Below, piece after piece: positions 7,570 through 15,403 of a stretch of DNA of 25,401 nt. The notes under the pieces were generated by a model, which had not been told where the DNA came from, ran no database searches, and saw only the letters and a program-made list of their open reading frames with translations. Where the stretch lies: positions 1 to 25,401 of the forward strand of contig UQWS01000024.1 of the NCBI GenBank assembly GCA_900544875.1. Reading direction: 5' to 3'. Position 1 is the first letter of the stretch. Every line of letters starts with the position of its first letter. The position numbers and the translations under genes are program-made. The stretch comes from an uncultured Collinsella sp. (GTDB taxonomy: Bacteria > Actinomycetota > Coriobacteriia > Coriobacteriales > Coriobacteriaceae).

Positions 7570-8550
7570 ATGAAATTCGCACGCGATTGTCGTTCGAGCG
7601 AATCCAACGAAGCAACCGCGCAGCTGCTGTTCGAAGCGCTGCCGTGGATTAAGAACCTGACCGGCAAGACGGTTGTTATCAAATATGGCGGAGCCGCCAT
7701 GGTTGATGAGCAGCTGCGCCGCGACGTGATGAGCGACATCGTTTTGCTCAAGATCATCGGTATGCGCCCCGTCATCGTGCACGGCGGCGGCAAGGCTATC
7801 AACGAGGCGCTGAGCCATTACGATATTCCCGTCGAGTTTAAGAACGGCCAGCGCGTGACCACGCCGGCGACTATGGATATCGTGCGCGAGGTGCTGGGCG
7901 GCAAGGTTAACCAGGAGCTGGTTGCTGCCATCAACCACCACGGCAACCTGGCCGTGGGCGTGTCGGGCAGCGATGCCGGCACGCTCATCGCCGAGCCGTT
8001 CGACCCCGAGCTCGGTCGCGTGGGCAAAGTGACGCACGTCAACACCGACTATATCGAGCGCTTACTCGATAGCGAGTACATCCCCGTCATCGCTACCGTC
8101 GCGGCGGGGGAGGACGGCGGTTTCTTCAACATCAACGCCGATACCGCCGCCGGTGCCGTTGCTGCGGCGCTCCACGCGCATAAGGCGATCTTTTTGACCG
8201 ATGTCGATGGCCTGTACAAGGACTTTAGCGACAAGGACTCGCTTATCTCCAACCTAACGCTCGACGAGGTTAACGAGATGCTCTACGGCGGCGAGGTCGA
8301 TAAGGGCATGATTCCCAAACTGCGCGCGGCCGTCGATGCGCTTGCCGGCGGCGTATTTCGTGCTCACATCATCAACGGCACCACGCCGCATTCGCTGCTG
8401 CTGGAGCTGCTGACCGATGCCGGCGTCGGTACCGTGATCCATTCCACCGAGACGGCTTACGAGTTCGATACGCATCCGCATCCGCTTTCGACGTTTGCTG
8501 CGCGTCTGACCGAGAACCTCGACGAGGTCGAGAAGCTTCAGACGGTCTAG
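7570..8550 (+). CDS. argB: Acetylglutamate kinase
   Basis: This enzyme phosphorylates N-acetylglutamate, the second and often feedback-controlled step of arginine synthesis. Amino-acid kinase motifs are present: KTVVIKYGGAAM near residue 32, VHGGGKAIN near 72, and the C-terminal DKGMIPKLRAAVDALAGG. ATG 7570 is chosen over the in-frame upstream TTG 7510 and ATG 7546 because GAGG (7560-7563) is well placed and residues before it are not family-like. This gives 326 residues, still a little longer than usual because of an N-terminal helix. Such N-terminal helices occur in the arginine-inhibited hexameric form; that this one is arginine-sensitive is inference. Confidence 0.95.
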   Translation: MKFARDCRSSESNEATAQLLFEALPWIKNLTGKTVVIKYGGAAMVDEQLRRDVMSDIVLLKIIGMRPVIVHGGGKAINEALSHYDIPVEFKNGQRVTTPATMDIVREVLGGKVNQELVAAINHHGNLAVGVSGSDAGTLIAEPFDPELGRVGKVTHVNTDYIERLLDSEYIPVIATVAAGEDGGFFNINADTAAGAVAAALHAHKAIFLTDVDGLYKDFSDKDSLISNLTLDEVNEMLYGGEVDKGMIPKLRAAVDALAGGVFRAHIINGTTPHSLLLELLTDAGVGTVIHSTETAYEFDTHPHPLSTFAARLTENLDEVEKLQTV

Positions 8551-8619
8551 CTGACCCGCAGCCGCCCCATTCCTGCATCCATAGCCCCGCGCCGTCCGGC
8601 GCTCAACGAAAGGCATCCC

Positions 8620-9903
8620 ATGTCACTTGCAGCTCAGCAATCGCTTGAATCCCATTACGTTATGCATACCTTTGGCCGCTCTCCGGTCGAGTTTGTCGAG
8701 GGCCACGGCATGAAGCTCACCGGCGACGATGGCCGTGAGTACCTCGACTTTCTTGCCGGCATCGGCGTGTGCAGCCTAGGTCATGGCAACCTGGCTGTGC
8801 TCTCGGCGCTCGAGGCGCAGACCAAAAAGCTCATGCATGTCTCCAATTACTTTTACATCGAGCAGCGCGGACAGGTCGCGGCGCTGCTGTCCAAGCTTGC
8901 TAACGACGACGTAGATGGTGCGCGCGTGCTTGCCGATGCCATTGCCGCCGGCGATGAGACCACGGCAGCTGCTCTTGGTGCCCCGGCTGCGGGCGAGCAG
9001 GTGTGGGAGACGTTCTTTGCCAATTCCGGCGCCGAGGCCAACGAGGGCTCGATGAAGCTCGCGCGCCTGTACGCCAAGCGTGCCGGTAATGGCGGCAACA
9101 CCATCGTGTGCATGCGCGGCGGCTTCCACGGCCGTACGCTCGAGACCATTGCCGCCACCATGCAGGATTGGCTGCAGGACAGCTTCCGCCCGCTGCCGGG
9201 TGGCTTTGTGGCCTGCACGCCCAACGATGTCGATGAACTGCGTGCGATCTTTAAGCAGCTGGGCAGTGAAATATGCGCTGTAATGCTCGAACCGATCCAG
9301 GGTGAGAGTGGCGTGCACCCTATGACCGAGGAGTTTATGGCGGCAGCGCGCGACCTGGCACACGAAGTGGGCGCCGTGCTTATCGCCGACGAGGTCCAGT
9401 GCGGCATCTTCCGCTCCGGCAAGCCATTTGCGTTCCAAACCTATGACGTGGAGCCCGACATCATGAGCCTTGCCAAGGGCATTGCCGACGGCGTGCCCAT
9501 GGGTGCCGTCGTGGCAAAGAAGGAGATTGCCGACGTGTTTAAGCCGGGCGACCACGGCTCGACCTTTGGCGGTAGCTGCTTGGCCATCGCGGCGTGTGCC
9601 GCGACGCTCTCCGCGCTTGTGCGCGGCGATTATGCCGAGCATGCTGCCAAGGTGGGTGCCTATATGGAGCAGGCGCTGGCTAAGCTTCCGCATGTGGTAG
9701 AGGTGCGTGGCCGTGGCCTGATGCTCGGCTGTGATTTGGATGATGCCGCGGGCGACGCACATGATATTGTTGCCCGCGCGCTGGCCGCCGGTGCCGTGAT
9801 TAACGCTACGGGTGCTCATACGCTGCGTTTCTTGCCGCCGCTCGTCTGCGAGGAAGTCGACGTGGACAGTCTGATCGAGATTCTGTCGGGTGTCTTGGGC
9901 TAA
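8620..9903 (+). CDS. argD: Acetylornithine aminotransferase
   Basis: PLP-dependent class III aminotransferase converting N-acetylglutamate semialdehyde to N-acetylornithine. Visible motifs include FLAGIGVCSLGHGN near residue 48, NSGAEANEGSMKLAR near 136, GGFHGRTLET near 167 and the PLP-aspartate motif IADEVQCGIF near 256. The Schiff-base lysine is Lys286 in SLAKGIADGVPMGA. The 427 residues are slightly longer than most ArgD because of a segment rich in Ala and Gly at about 105-130. It is the last gene of the arg cluster. argF, argG and argH, needed to finish the pathway, are not in the window. Some members also act on succinyldiaminopimelate. Confidence 0.94.
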   Translation: MSLAAQQSLESHYVMHTFGRSPVEFVEGHGMKLTGDDGREYLDFLAGIGVCSLGHGNLAVLSALEAQTKKLMHVSNYFYIEQRGQVAALLSKLANDDVDGARVLADAIAAGDETTAAALGAPAAGEQVWETFFANSGAEANEGSMKLARLYAKRAGNGGNTIVCMRGGFHGRTLETIAATMQDWLQDSFRPLPGGFVACTPNDVDELRAIFKQLGSEICAVMLEPIQGESGVHPMTEEFMAAARDLAHEVGAVLIADEVQCGIFRSGKPFAFQTYDVEPDIMSLAKGIADGVPMGAVVAKKEIADVFKPGDHGSTFGGSCLAIAACAATLSALVRGDYAEHAAKVGAYMEQALAKLPHVVEVRGRGLMLGCDLDDAAGDAHDIVARALAAGAVINATGAHTLRFLPPLVCEEVDVDSLIEILSGVLG

Positions 9904-9929
9904 CGCGGCGCAATAACTCAATTTGGACC

Positions 9930-9988
9930 GGGTTCCGGACTGCGGACGTGCCCTATGCGGCATGATTCAGCGGTCTGGAGCCCGTTTT
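9930..9988 (+). terminator. Terminator of the arginine operon
   Basis: A 14-bp stem pairs 9930-9943 with 9970-9983, including three G-U wobbles, around a 26-base loop that itself holds a small GTGCC/GGCAT stem. It is followed by GTTTTG. Confidence 0.7.
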
Positions 9989-10261
9989 GCCTTAGATTTG
10001 CTAAGGCAGGGAGACCTGCTGGTCAAACAACATCAAATATGAGTAGTGTTACCGATTTGGTAGCAGCAATTTTGGACTAATAAGGCCAGATGGCAAGTCG
10101 AAATGGCGATGAATGCACGATTTTGATCCAACTGTTAGTCCTAATAATGGACATATGCTGCGTAACTTAAGCAAATACTATCTTTTTATATGTTGCAAAC
10201 AAAGTAGCAGTACTCATTTTCGCCATTTTTTGGCCACGGCCTTTGTGACAGACGTGCTGGT
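9989..10261. other. AT-rich gene-free segment with matching inverted ends
   Basis: No gene is recognisable and base use is clearly more AT-rich than the flanks. The ends can pair: GGCCA (10084-10088) with TGGCC (10231-10235), and AAATGGCGA (10101-10109) with TCGCCATTT (10220-10228). Inside, GTCC-TAATAAT-GGAC (10138-10152) forms a small hairpin and CTAATAA occurs twice. It could be a structured RNA, a decayed mobile sequence or a dispersed repeat. Confidence 0.4.
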
Positions 10262-10347
10262 GGGTTCGAATCCTTCTGCAATGGGCCCAAACAAAAACGG
10301 TCCCCTTGCGAGGACCGTTTCCAATTCTGTGGTGGGCGATGAGGGAT
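10262..10347. repeat. 86-bp repeat unit, copy A (contains a copy of the tRNA-Val 3' end)
   Basis: Begins GGGTTCGAATCC and ends in GTGGTGGGCGATGAGGGAT (10329-10347), identical to the 3' end and CCA of the tRNA-Val gene on the minus strand. The middle holds a hairpin, AAACGGTCC (10295-10303) with GGACCGTTT (10312-10320), followed on the minus strand by TTTTTGTTT. Copy B lies exactly 186 bp downstream with the same length and layout. The tRNA body that should follow is missing and is replaced by hairpin-rich sequence. Confidence 0.75.
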
Positions 10348-10447
10348 GTCCGCGTGCGGCTGGCGCCGCCCGCTCTCGCTTCGGGCCTACGGCCCTCGCG
10401 TGCTGCGCTGGAAAACGCTTCGCGTTTCCTCAGCTCCGCACCCTGGC
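10348..10447. repeat. Hairpin-rich spacer between the two 86-bp units
   Basis: One hundred bases of GC-rich sequence with local palindromes: GGGCC-TAC-GGCCC (10383-10395) and GGAAAACGC-TTC-GCGTTTCC (10410-10429, one bulged A). It has the look of a repetitive extragenic element. No coding potential is supported. Confidence 0.5.
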
Positions 10448-10533
10448 GGGTTCGAATCCCTCTGCGATGGGCCCAAAAAAGAAAGGCTCCCATTGCTGGG
10501 AGCCTAACAATTCAGTGGTGGGCGATGAGGGAT
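10448..10533. repeat. 86-bp repeat unit, copy B (overlaps the real tRNA-Val 3' end)
   Basis: Same order as copy A: GGGTTCGAATCC, then a TCTGC/ATGGGCCC block, an A-rich run, a hairpin, CAATTC, and the tRNA 3' end. The hairpin arms differ in sequence from copy A, but both stems are perfect, so the architecture is conserved more than the bases. Confidence 0.75.
10476..10504 (-). terminator. Intrinsic terminator of tRNA-Val
   Basis: On the minus strand, GGCTCCCA and TGGGAGCC (10497-10504 and 10485-10492) form a perfect 8-bp stem with a 4-base loop. It is followed by TTTCTTTTTT (10484-10475). Confidence 0.88.
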
Positions 10534-10591
10534 TCGAACCCCCAGCCTTGTGCGTGTAAAGCACCTGCGCTAACCGTTGCGCCAATCGCCC
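10516..10591 (-). tRNA. tRNA-Val (anticodon UAC)
   Basis: Read on the minus strand from 10591: acceptor GGGCGAT, D-arm GCGC-AACGGTTA-GCGC, anticodon arm with loop TTTACAC, variable AGGCT, T-arm GGGGG-TTCGAAT-CCCTC, acceptor ATCGCCC, discriminator A and an encoded CCA (10518-10516). Anticodon TAC reads GUA-type valine codons. Four of the five anticodon-stem pairs are Watson-Crick; the 27-43 pair is G-A. It is the only minus-strand gene clearly supported in the window. Confidence 0.95.
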
Positions 10592-10601
10592 GTGCGGAGA
10601 G

Positions 10602-10610
10602 AGTATAGCA
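10602..10610 (-). promoter_or_regulatory. Extended -10 of tRNA-Val
   Basis: On the minus strand, TGC-TATACT reads from 10610 to 10602, eleven bases ahead of the tRNA 5' end. The -35 is weak. Confidence 0.6.
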
Positions 10611-10721
10611 AAACAATCGCCTCATTCATCTCATATCCATTAAAGGTAACTGGCACGTGTCACAGCGGAGCTGATTCAGTTGAGATTGCCTGAACATTCC
10701 GCCCCTCTTTACGCCCTCGGG

Positions 10722-10727
10722 TATACT
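10722..10727 (+). promoter_or_regulatory. -10 element of asnB
   Basis: TATACT at 10722-10727 would start transcription near 10734, about 45 bases before asnB. No good -35 is seen at the right distance. An imperfect palindrome, TGGCACGTGTCA (10651-10662), lies about 60 bp upstream of it and could be an operator. Confidence 0.5.
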
Positions 10728-10778
10728 CAAAAGCTACTGATTCGATTTGATGCCCAGCAACAGCAGAGGGGATAGTAT

Positions 10779-12659
10779 ATGTGCGGTTTTGTCGGTTTTG
10801 TCGGTGGGACGGATAACCAATCCGAGGTGCTCACCAAGATGATGGACCGCATCGTCCATCGCGGTCCCGACATGGGCGGTCAGTTTATCGACGGCCGCGT
10901 TGCCCTCGGCTTCCGCCGCCTGTCGATCCTCGACCTGACCGAGGCCGGCGCCCAGCCCATGGCCAATGAGGACGGCAGCGTCGTCATTGTCTTCAACGGC
11001 GAGATCTACAACTTCCAAGAACTCCGTTCCGAGCTCGAGGCCAAGGGCTACAAGTTCCACTGCGGCGCCGACACCGAGAGTCTCCTGCACGGCTACGAGG
11101 AGTGGGGCGAGGCCGTCCTCGATCGCCTGCGCGGTATGTACGCCTTCGTCATCTGGGACAAAAAGAAGAACAAGCTTTTTGGCGCCCGCGACATCTTTGG
11201 CATCAAGCCGCTCTACTACTATCCCATGGCCGATGCGGGCGACGGCGCTCCGGGCGTGCTCTTTGGTTCCGAGATCAAGAGCTTCCTGGACTACCCGCAC
11301 TTCCACAAGGCGGTCAACAAAAAGGCCCTGCGTCCGTACATGACGCTGCAGTATTCGGCAACCGAGGAGACCTTCTTCGAGGGTGTCTACAAGCTGCCGC
11401 CGGCGCACTACTTTACCGTCGATATCCCGACCGGCAAGATGAACATCGAGCGCTACTGGGATTGCGATTACTCTGCCGTCGAGAAGCCGTTCGAGGAGTA
11501 CGTCGACGAGCTGGACGAGGTCGTGCACGAGAGCGTCGAGGCCCATCGCATCGCCGACGTCAAGGTCGCGTCGTTCCTCTCCGGTGGCGTCGACTCCAGC
11601 TACATTGCCGCTTGCCTCATGCCCGACAAGACCTTCTCGGTGGGCTTTGACTACAAGAACTTCAACGAGACCAACTACGCCAAGGAGCTTTCCGATAAGC
11701 TCGGCGTCGAGAACGTTCGCAAGATGATTACCGCCGACGAGTTCTTCGGTGCGCTCGAGGACATCCAGTATCACATGGACGAGCCGCAGTCCAACCTGTC
11801 TTCCGTGCCGCTGTGGTTCTTGGCCGAGATGGCCCGCAAGGACGTCACCGTGGTGCTTTCGGGCGAAGGCGCCGACGAACTCTTTGGCGGCTACGCCTAC
11901 TACGAGGATACGGTCCCGGTGCGCAAGTACAAAAAGATGGTGCCGCTGCCCATCCGTCGCGCGCTCGGTAACCTGGCGCTGCATATGCCGTACTTCAAGG
12001 GACATAACTTCCTGGTCAAGGGTGCCGAGATCCCCGAGAAGTCGTTCCTGGGACAGGCTCTGGTATGGCCGGAGCGCGAGGTCGACGGCGTGCTCAAGCC
12101 CGAGTACAACACCGGCGACGGCGCCTTCGAGCTTGCCGCTCCCATCTATGCGCGCGTGAAGGGTCAGCCCGAGCTGGTCAAGAAGCAGTACCTGGACATG
12201 AACATGTGGCTCCCGGGCGACATTCTGCTCAAGGCCGACAAGATGTGCATGGCACACTCACTGGAGCTGCGCGTGCCCTTCCTGGACCGCAAAGTCATGG
12301 AGTTCGCCGAGCACATTCCCGACCGCTACCGCATCAACGAGAACGGCAACAAACAGGTACTCCGCCACGCTGCCAACAAGTCGCTGCCCGATGAGTGGGC
12401 CACCCGTCCCAAGGTGGGCTTCCCGGTGCCGATTGTCTACTGGCTGCGCGAGCAAAAGTGGTACGACTATGTCAAGGAGTACTTCACCGCGCCGTGGGCA
12501 AGCGAGTTCTTCAATACCGACGAGCTCATGCACCTGCTCGATCTGCACTTTGCGGGCAAGGGCGATTTCCAGCGCAAGATCTATACGCCGCTCGTGTTCC
12601 TAGTGTGGTACAAGCGCTTCTTTATCGACGAGGGCCAGCCTTCTGTTCAGGCTGCCTAG
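10779..12659 (+). CDS. asnB: Asparagine synthase (glutamine-hydrolysing)
   Basis: Makes asparagine from aspartate, ATP and glutamine nitrogen. The class II glutaminase domain starts at the N-terminus with catalytic Cys2 (MCGFVGFVGG), RIVHRGPD near residue 24, RRLSILDL near 46 and FNGEIYNF near 72. The synthetase domain (from about 240) has the PP-loop SGGVDSSY near 268 and SGEGADELFGGY near 360. The 626 residues fit the long bacterial AsnB type. ATG 10779 follows AGAGGGG, and Cys2 must be exposed by Met removal, which fixes this start. It appears to be a single-gene unit with its own promoter and terminator. Confidence 0.96.
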   Translation: MCGFVGFVGGTDNQSEVLTKMMDRIVHRGPDMGGQFIDGRVALGFRRLSILDLTEAGAQPMANEDGSVVIVFNGEIYNFQELRSELEAKGYKFHCGADTESLLHGYEEWGEAVLDRLRGMYAFVIWDKKKNKLFGARDIFGIKPLYYYPMADAGDGAPGVLFGSEIKSFLDYPHFHKAVNKKALRPYMTLQYSATEETFFEGVYKLPPAHYFTVDIPTGKMNIERYWDCDYSAVEKPFEEYVDELDEVVHESVEAHRIADVKVASFLSGGVDSSYIAACLMPDKTFSVGFDYKNFNETNYAKELSDKLGVENVRKMITADEFFGALEDIQYHMDEPQSNLSSVPLWFLAEMARKDVTVVLSGEGADELFGGYAYYEDTVPVRKYKKMVPLPIRRALGNLALHMPYFKGHNFLVKGAEIPEKSFLGQALVWPEREVDGVLKPEYNTGDGAFELAAPIYARVKGQPELVKKQYLDMNMWLPGDILLKADKMCMAHSLELRVPFLDRKVMEFAEHIPDRYRINENGNKQVLRHAANKSLPDEWATRPKVGFPVPIVYWLREQKWYDYVKEYFTAPWASEFFNTDELMHLLDLHFAGKGDFQRKIYTPLVFLVWYKRFFIDEGQPSVQAA

Positions 12660-12685
12660 TCTCGGCCTACGAATGCCTGCGCGTA

Positions 12686-12709
12686 ACGGCTCCTCCGGGA
12701 GCCGTTTTT
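12686..12709 (+). terminator. Terminator of asnB
   Basis: ACGGCTCC (12686-12693) pairs with GGAGCCGT (12698-12705) over a 4-base loop, and the stem is followed by TTTT. Confidence 0.88.
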
Positions 12710-12736
12710 GCGTGGGTGCGTTTCAGTTACTATAAA
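12708..12736 (+). promoter_or_regulatory. Promoter of the murE transcription unit
   Basis: TTGCGT (12708-12713), 17 bp, TATAAA (12731-12736). The -35 starts on the last bases of the asnB terminator. The predicted start is about 12743. Confidence 0.7.
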
Positions 12737-12770
12737 ACCGTCCCTGCCAAATGGCTGAGAAAGGTGAAAG

Positions 12771-14333
12771 ATGCACCATTCGGATTCCGCGACCGTGACC
12801 ACGGTCGATACGCTTGCCAAGCTTCTCGATGTGTGCGGCGAGCTGCGCGCATCAGAGCAGGTTGACGAGCGTGCCGTGACCGGCTGCTCGTTTGATTCGC
12901 GCGCGGTCTCGGCAGGTGACGTATTCTTTTGCAAAGGTGCTGCCTTTAAGCCCGCGTTTTTGAGCATGGCGCTCGATGCGGGCGCCGTCGCATTTGTGTG
13001 CGAGGAGTCGCTGGTCGAGTCTCTGGAGCCGCTGGCGAAGGAGAGCGGTGCTGCGATGCTGGTTGTTGATAGTGTTCGCACGGCCATGGCCCTGTTGCCG
13101 CCGGAGATCTACGACCGTCCCGACCACGACGTCAAGATCGTGGGCATCACCGGCACTAAGGGAAAGACCACGGCCGCTTTTATGCTCCAGTCCATCATCA
13201 AGGCGGCGGGCGAGTCCTGCGGCATGATCGGCTCGGTGAGTACCGACGATGGTATCGAGTGCTACGAGAGCACCAACACCACGCCCGAGGCCCCCGAGGT
13301 TTGGCGCCATATCGCCAACTGCCGCACGTCCGGTCGCCAGTCCATGGTCATGGAGGTCTCGAGCCAGGCGCTCAAGTACCAACGCGTCGAGAATCTGCCG
13401 TTTGACGTGGCGTGCTTCCTCAACATCGGCCGCGACCACATCTCGCCGATCGAACACCCCACGTTTGAGGATTATTTTGAGAGCAAGCTTAGGATCTTTG
13501 ACCAGGCAAAGACCGCCGTGGTGAATCTGGGCACCGATGAGGTTGACCGTGTGCTAGAGGCAGCGTCGACGGCCGAGCGCTTGGTGACCGTTGGCGTCGA
13601 GCATCCCGAGGCAAGCCTGTGGGCGAGCGATGTCCGCATGCTCGGCTTTAACATCGAGTTCAACTTGCACGGCATGAGCGCCGACGAGCCCGAGGCGGGG
13701 GAGAAGGTCCTGCTGGGTATCGCGGGCGACTTTAACGTGGAAAACGCGCTGGTCGCTATCGCCGCTGCGCGCGAGATCGGCATCGGTATCGAGGCTATCA
13801 AGAAGGGCCTCTCCAAACTGCGTGTGCCGGGCCGCATGGAGGTCGTGGAGTCGAAGGACGGCCGCGTGATCTGCGTCGTTGACTATGCGCACAACCAGCT
13901 TTCGTTCCGTTCGCTTTTCTCGTCGGTCAAGCGCGCGTTTCCCGCTAGCCCCGTCATTGCGCTGTTTGGCGCTGCCGGTGGCAAGGCACAGGAGCGCCGC
14001 GAGCAGCTTCCGCGCGAGGCCGCACCATATTCCGACCTGATGATCTTTGCCAACGAGGACCCGGCTCACGAGGACCCGATGAAGGTCTGTCGCGAGCTTG
14101 CCGAGCATGTTCCCGACGATACGCCGAACAAGATCATCCTCGACCGCGAAGCCGCCGTGCATGCGGCGTTCAAGGCGGCGCGCGAGGAGTACGTCAACCC
14201 CGATGCTCCCACCATTGTCTTGCTGCTGGCAAAGGGTGACGAGGAGCTCATGCACGTGGGCGACGAGTTCGTGCCCATCGAGAGCGACCTTTCGCTGACC
14301 AATCGCCTGATCGATGTTACCCAGTTTGACTAA
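12771..14333 (+). CDS. murE: UDP-N-acetylmuramyl-tripeptide synthetase (MurE-like Mur ligase)
   Basis: Cytoplasmic ATP-dependent ligase adding the third residue to UDP-MurNAc-L-Ala-D-Glu. Of 520 residues, the N-terminal UDP-binding domain covers about 1-120 (SFDSRAVSAGDVFFCKG near 41). The central ATPase domain has P-loop GTKGKTT (128-134) and ESTNTTPEAP near 165. The C-terminal domain starts near 355 with RMEVV and continues with VVDYAHN. The substrate motif in this domain reads NEDPAHEDP (about 428-436). Meso-diaminopimelate enzymes carry DNPR here, while lysine-type enzymes have DNPA-like sequence, so a diamino acid other than mDAP is likely. ATG 12771 follows GAAAGGTG. The gene stands outside any dcw cluster. 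Confidence 0.9.
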   Translation: MHHSDSATVTTVDTLAKLLDVCGELRASEQVDERAVTGCSFDSRAVSAGDVFFCKGAAFKPAFLSMALDAGAVAFVCEESLVESLEPLAKESGAAMLVVDSVRTAMALLPPEIYDRPDHDVKIVGITGTKGKTTAAFMLQSIIKAAGESCGMIGSVSTDDGIECYESTNTTPEAPEVWRHIANCRTSGRQSMVMEVSSQALKYQRVENLPFDVACFLNIGRDHISPIEHPTFEDYFESKLRIFDQAKTAVVNLGTDEVDRVLEAASTAERLVTVGVEHPEASLWASDVRMLGFNIEFNLHGMSADEPEAGEKVLLGIAGDFNVENALVAIAAAREIGIGIEAIKKGLSKLRVPGRMEVVESKDGRVICVVDYAHNQLSFRSLFSSVKRAFPASPVIALFGAAGGKAQERREQLPREAAPYSDLMIFANEDPAHEDPMKVCRELAEHVPDDTPNKIILDREAAVHAAFKAAREEYVNPDAPTIVLLLAKGDEELMHVGDEFVPIESDLSLTNRLIDVTQFD

Positions 14334-14342
14334 TGAACCATG

Positions 14343-14375
14343 ATGGCGGCGGCGCCCTGAGTGCGCTGTCGCCAT
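14343..14375 (+). terminator. Hairpin after murE without a U-tract
   Basis: Pairing of 14343-14355 with 14363-14375 gives 13 bp including two G-U wobbles and a 7-base loop. No T-run follows, so it may stabilise the mRNA end or give only partial termination. Confidence 0.4.
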
Positions 14376-14440
14376 AAGCGTGCTCCCTCAATCAAAACAT
14401 GCCGTCCAAGTCCAAACCCTTCTACGTAAACGGAGTAACC

Positions 14441-15352
14441 ATGTCCCACAACACCCTGCCGACCGTTGCCGAGCTTTCGGGCGAGATGCGCGAGCGCTTG
14501 GCCAAGGTCAAGTACGTCTTTACCGACCTGGATGCCACGATGCTCGCACCCGGCTCGTGCGTGCTGCGCGACAACGACGGCAACCCCTCGACCAAACTCG
14601 TCGAGGCCGTCGTGGCGCTCGCTCGCGCTGGTATTCAGGTGGTTCCCACCTCGGGCCGCAACCGTACCATGATCCACGAGGACGCGCGCGTGCTCGGCCT
14701 CAACTCCTACATTGGTGAGATGGGCGGCCTGGTTATGTACGACCTCAAGGCCAACGATTGGGAGTATCTGACCGGCGACATGCCTTACGACCCCTCTTGC
14801 GGCCTTACTCCGCACCAGGTGATCGAGCAGACCGGCGTGTGCGAGAAGATCCTCGCCCGCTGGCCGCACAAGATCGAGTATCACAACGACATGTCGACCG
14901 GCTACAAATACCGTGAGGTCACCGTCGGCATGCGCGGCGATGTGCCCGACGATGAGGCCCAGGCCATCCTGGACGAGGCCGGCTGCGGTCTGATCTGGGC
15001 TTGCAACGGCCATCTGACTCACCTGTCCAAGCCGACGACGCTCGAGCTCGATCGCGTCGAGGACGGTCGCGCATTCAACATCAACCCCGCGGGCCTCAAC
15101 AAAGGCGTCGCCATTGCGCGCTTCTGCGAGCACCTAGGGATCGAGCGCGAGGAGACGCTCGCGCTCGGCGATTCCGAGTCCGACTTCTACATGGCCGATC
15201 ACGTGGGCACGTTCTGCCTGGTCGAGAATGGCCTGACGAGCGCCGGCGCGCCCGAGTTCCTGGCTGCTTGCGAGAACGCTTTCGTTACGCGCGGCAAAAT
15301 TGTCGACGGTTGGGCGGCGACGGCAGAGCTGCTGGTCGCGGCGCGTTCGTAG
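14441..15352 (+). CDS. HAD-superfamily (Cof-type) phosphatase
   Basis: A 303-residue haloacid-dehalogenase-like hydrolase with a large cap, of the Cof/Cof-like class that dephosphorylates sugar phosphates or cofactors. Motif I is FTDLDATML, with nucleophile Asp29 and general acid Asp31. Motif II is the Ser in VVPTSGRNR near residue 68, motif III probably Lys in NPAGLNKGVAIARF near 215, and motif IV ALGDSESDF near 245. ATG 14441 is preferred because GGAG lies about 6 bases upstream; an in-frame ATG at 14399 has no ribosome site. The substrate is unknown. Its place between murE and murI suggests, but does not show, a link to cell-envelope metabolism. Confidence 0.88.
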   Translation: MSHNTLPTVAELSGEMRERLAKVKYVFTDLDATMLAPGSCVLRDNDGNPSTKLVEAVVALARAGIQVVPTSGRNRTMIHEDARVLGLNSYIGEMGGLVMYDLKANDWEYLTGDMPYDPSCGLTPHQVIEQTGVCEKILARWPHKIEYHNDMSTGYKYREVTVGMRGDVPDDEAQAILDEAGCGLIWACNGHLTHLSKPTTLELDRVEDGRAFNINPAGLNKGVAIARFCEHLGIEREETLALGDSESDFYMADHVGTFCLVENGLTSAGAPEFLAACENAFVTRGKIVDGWAATAELLVAARS

Positions 15353-15403
15353 CGCGGCGCCGCCGCACTTGGACATGTCTTTTCGAGAGAGACTGGTGAG
15401 GTA

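Noticed and set aside
10262..10290. Intact plus-strand tRNA suggested by GGGTTCGAATCC
   Set aside because: Only a T-arm-like piece is present. No D-arm, anticodon arm or pairing acceptor stem could be found upstream.
10167..10493. 108-codon minus-strand frame across the tRNA-Val flank
   Set aside because: Its GIRTRQ- and RIRTHQ-like stretches are simply translations of T-arm-like repeats, and it crosses two terminator hairpins. It is not a gene.
10113..10608. Plus-strand frames of 100-148 codons through the repeat units and tRNA-Val
   Set aside because: They run through the antisense of a tRNA and through repeats; no ribosome site, no recognisable domain.
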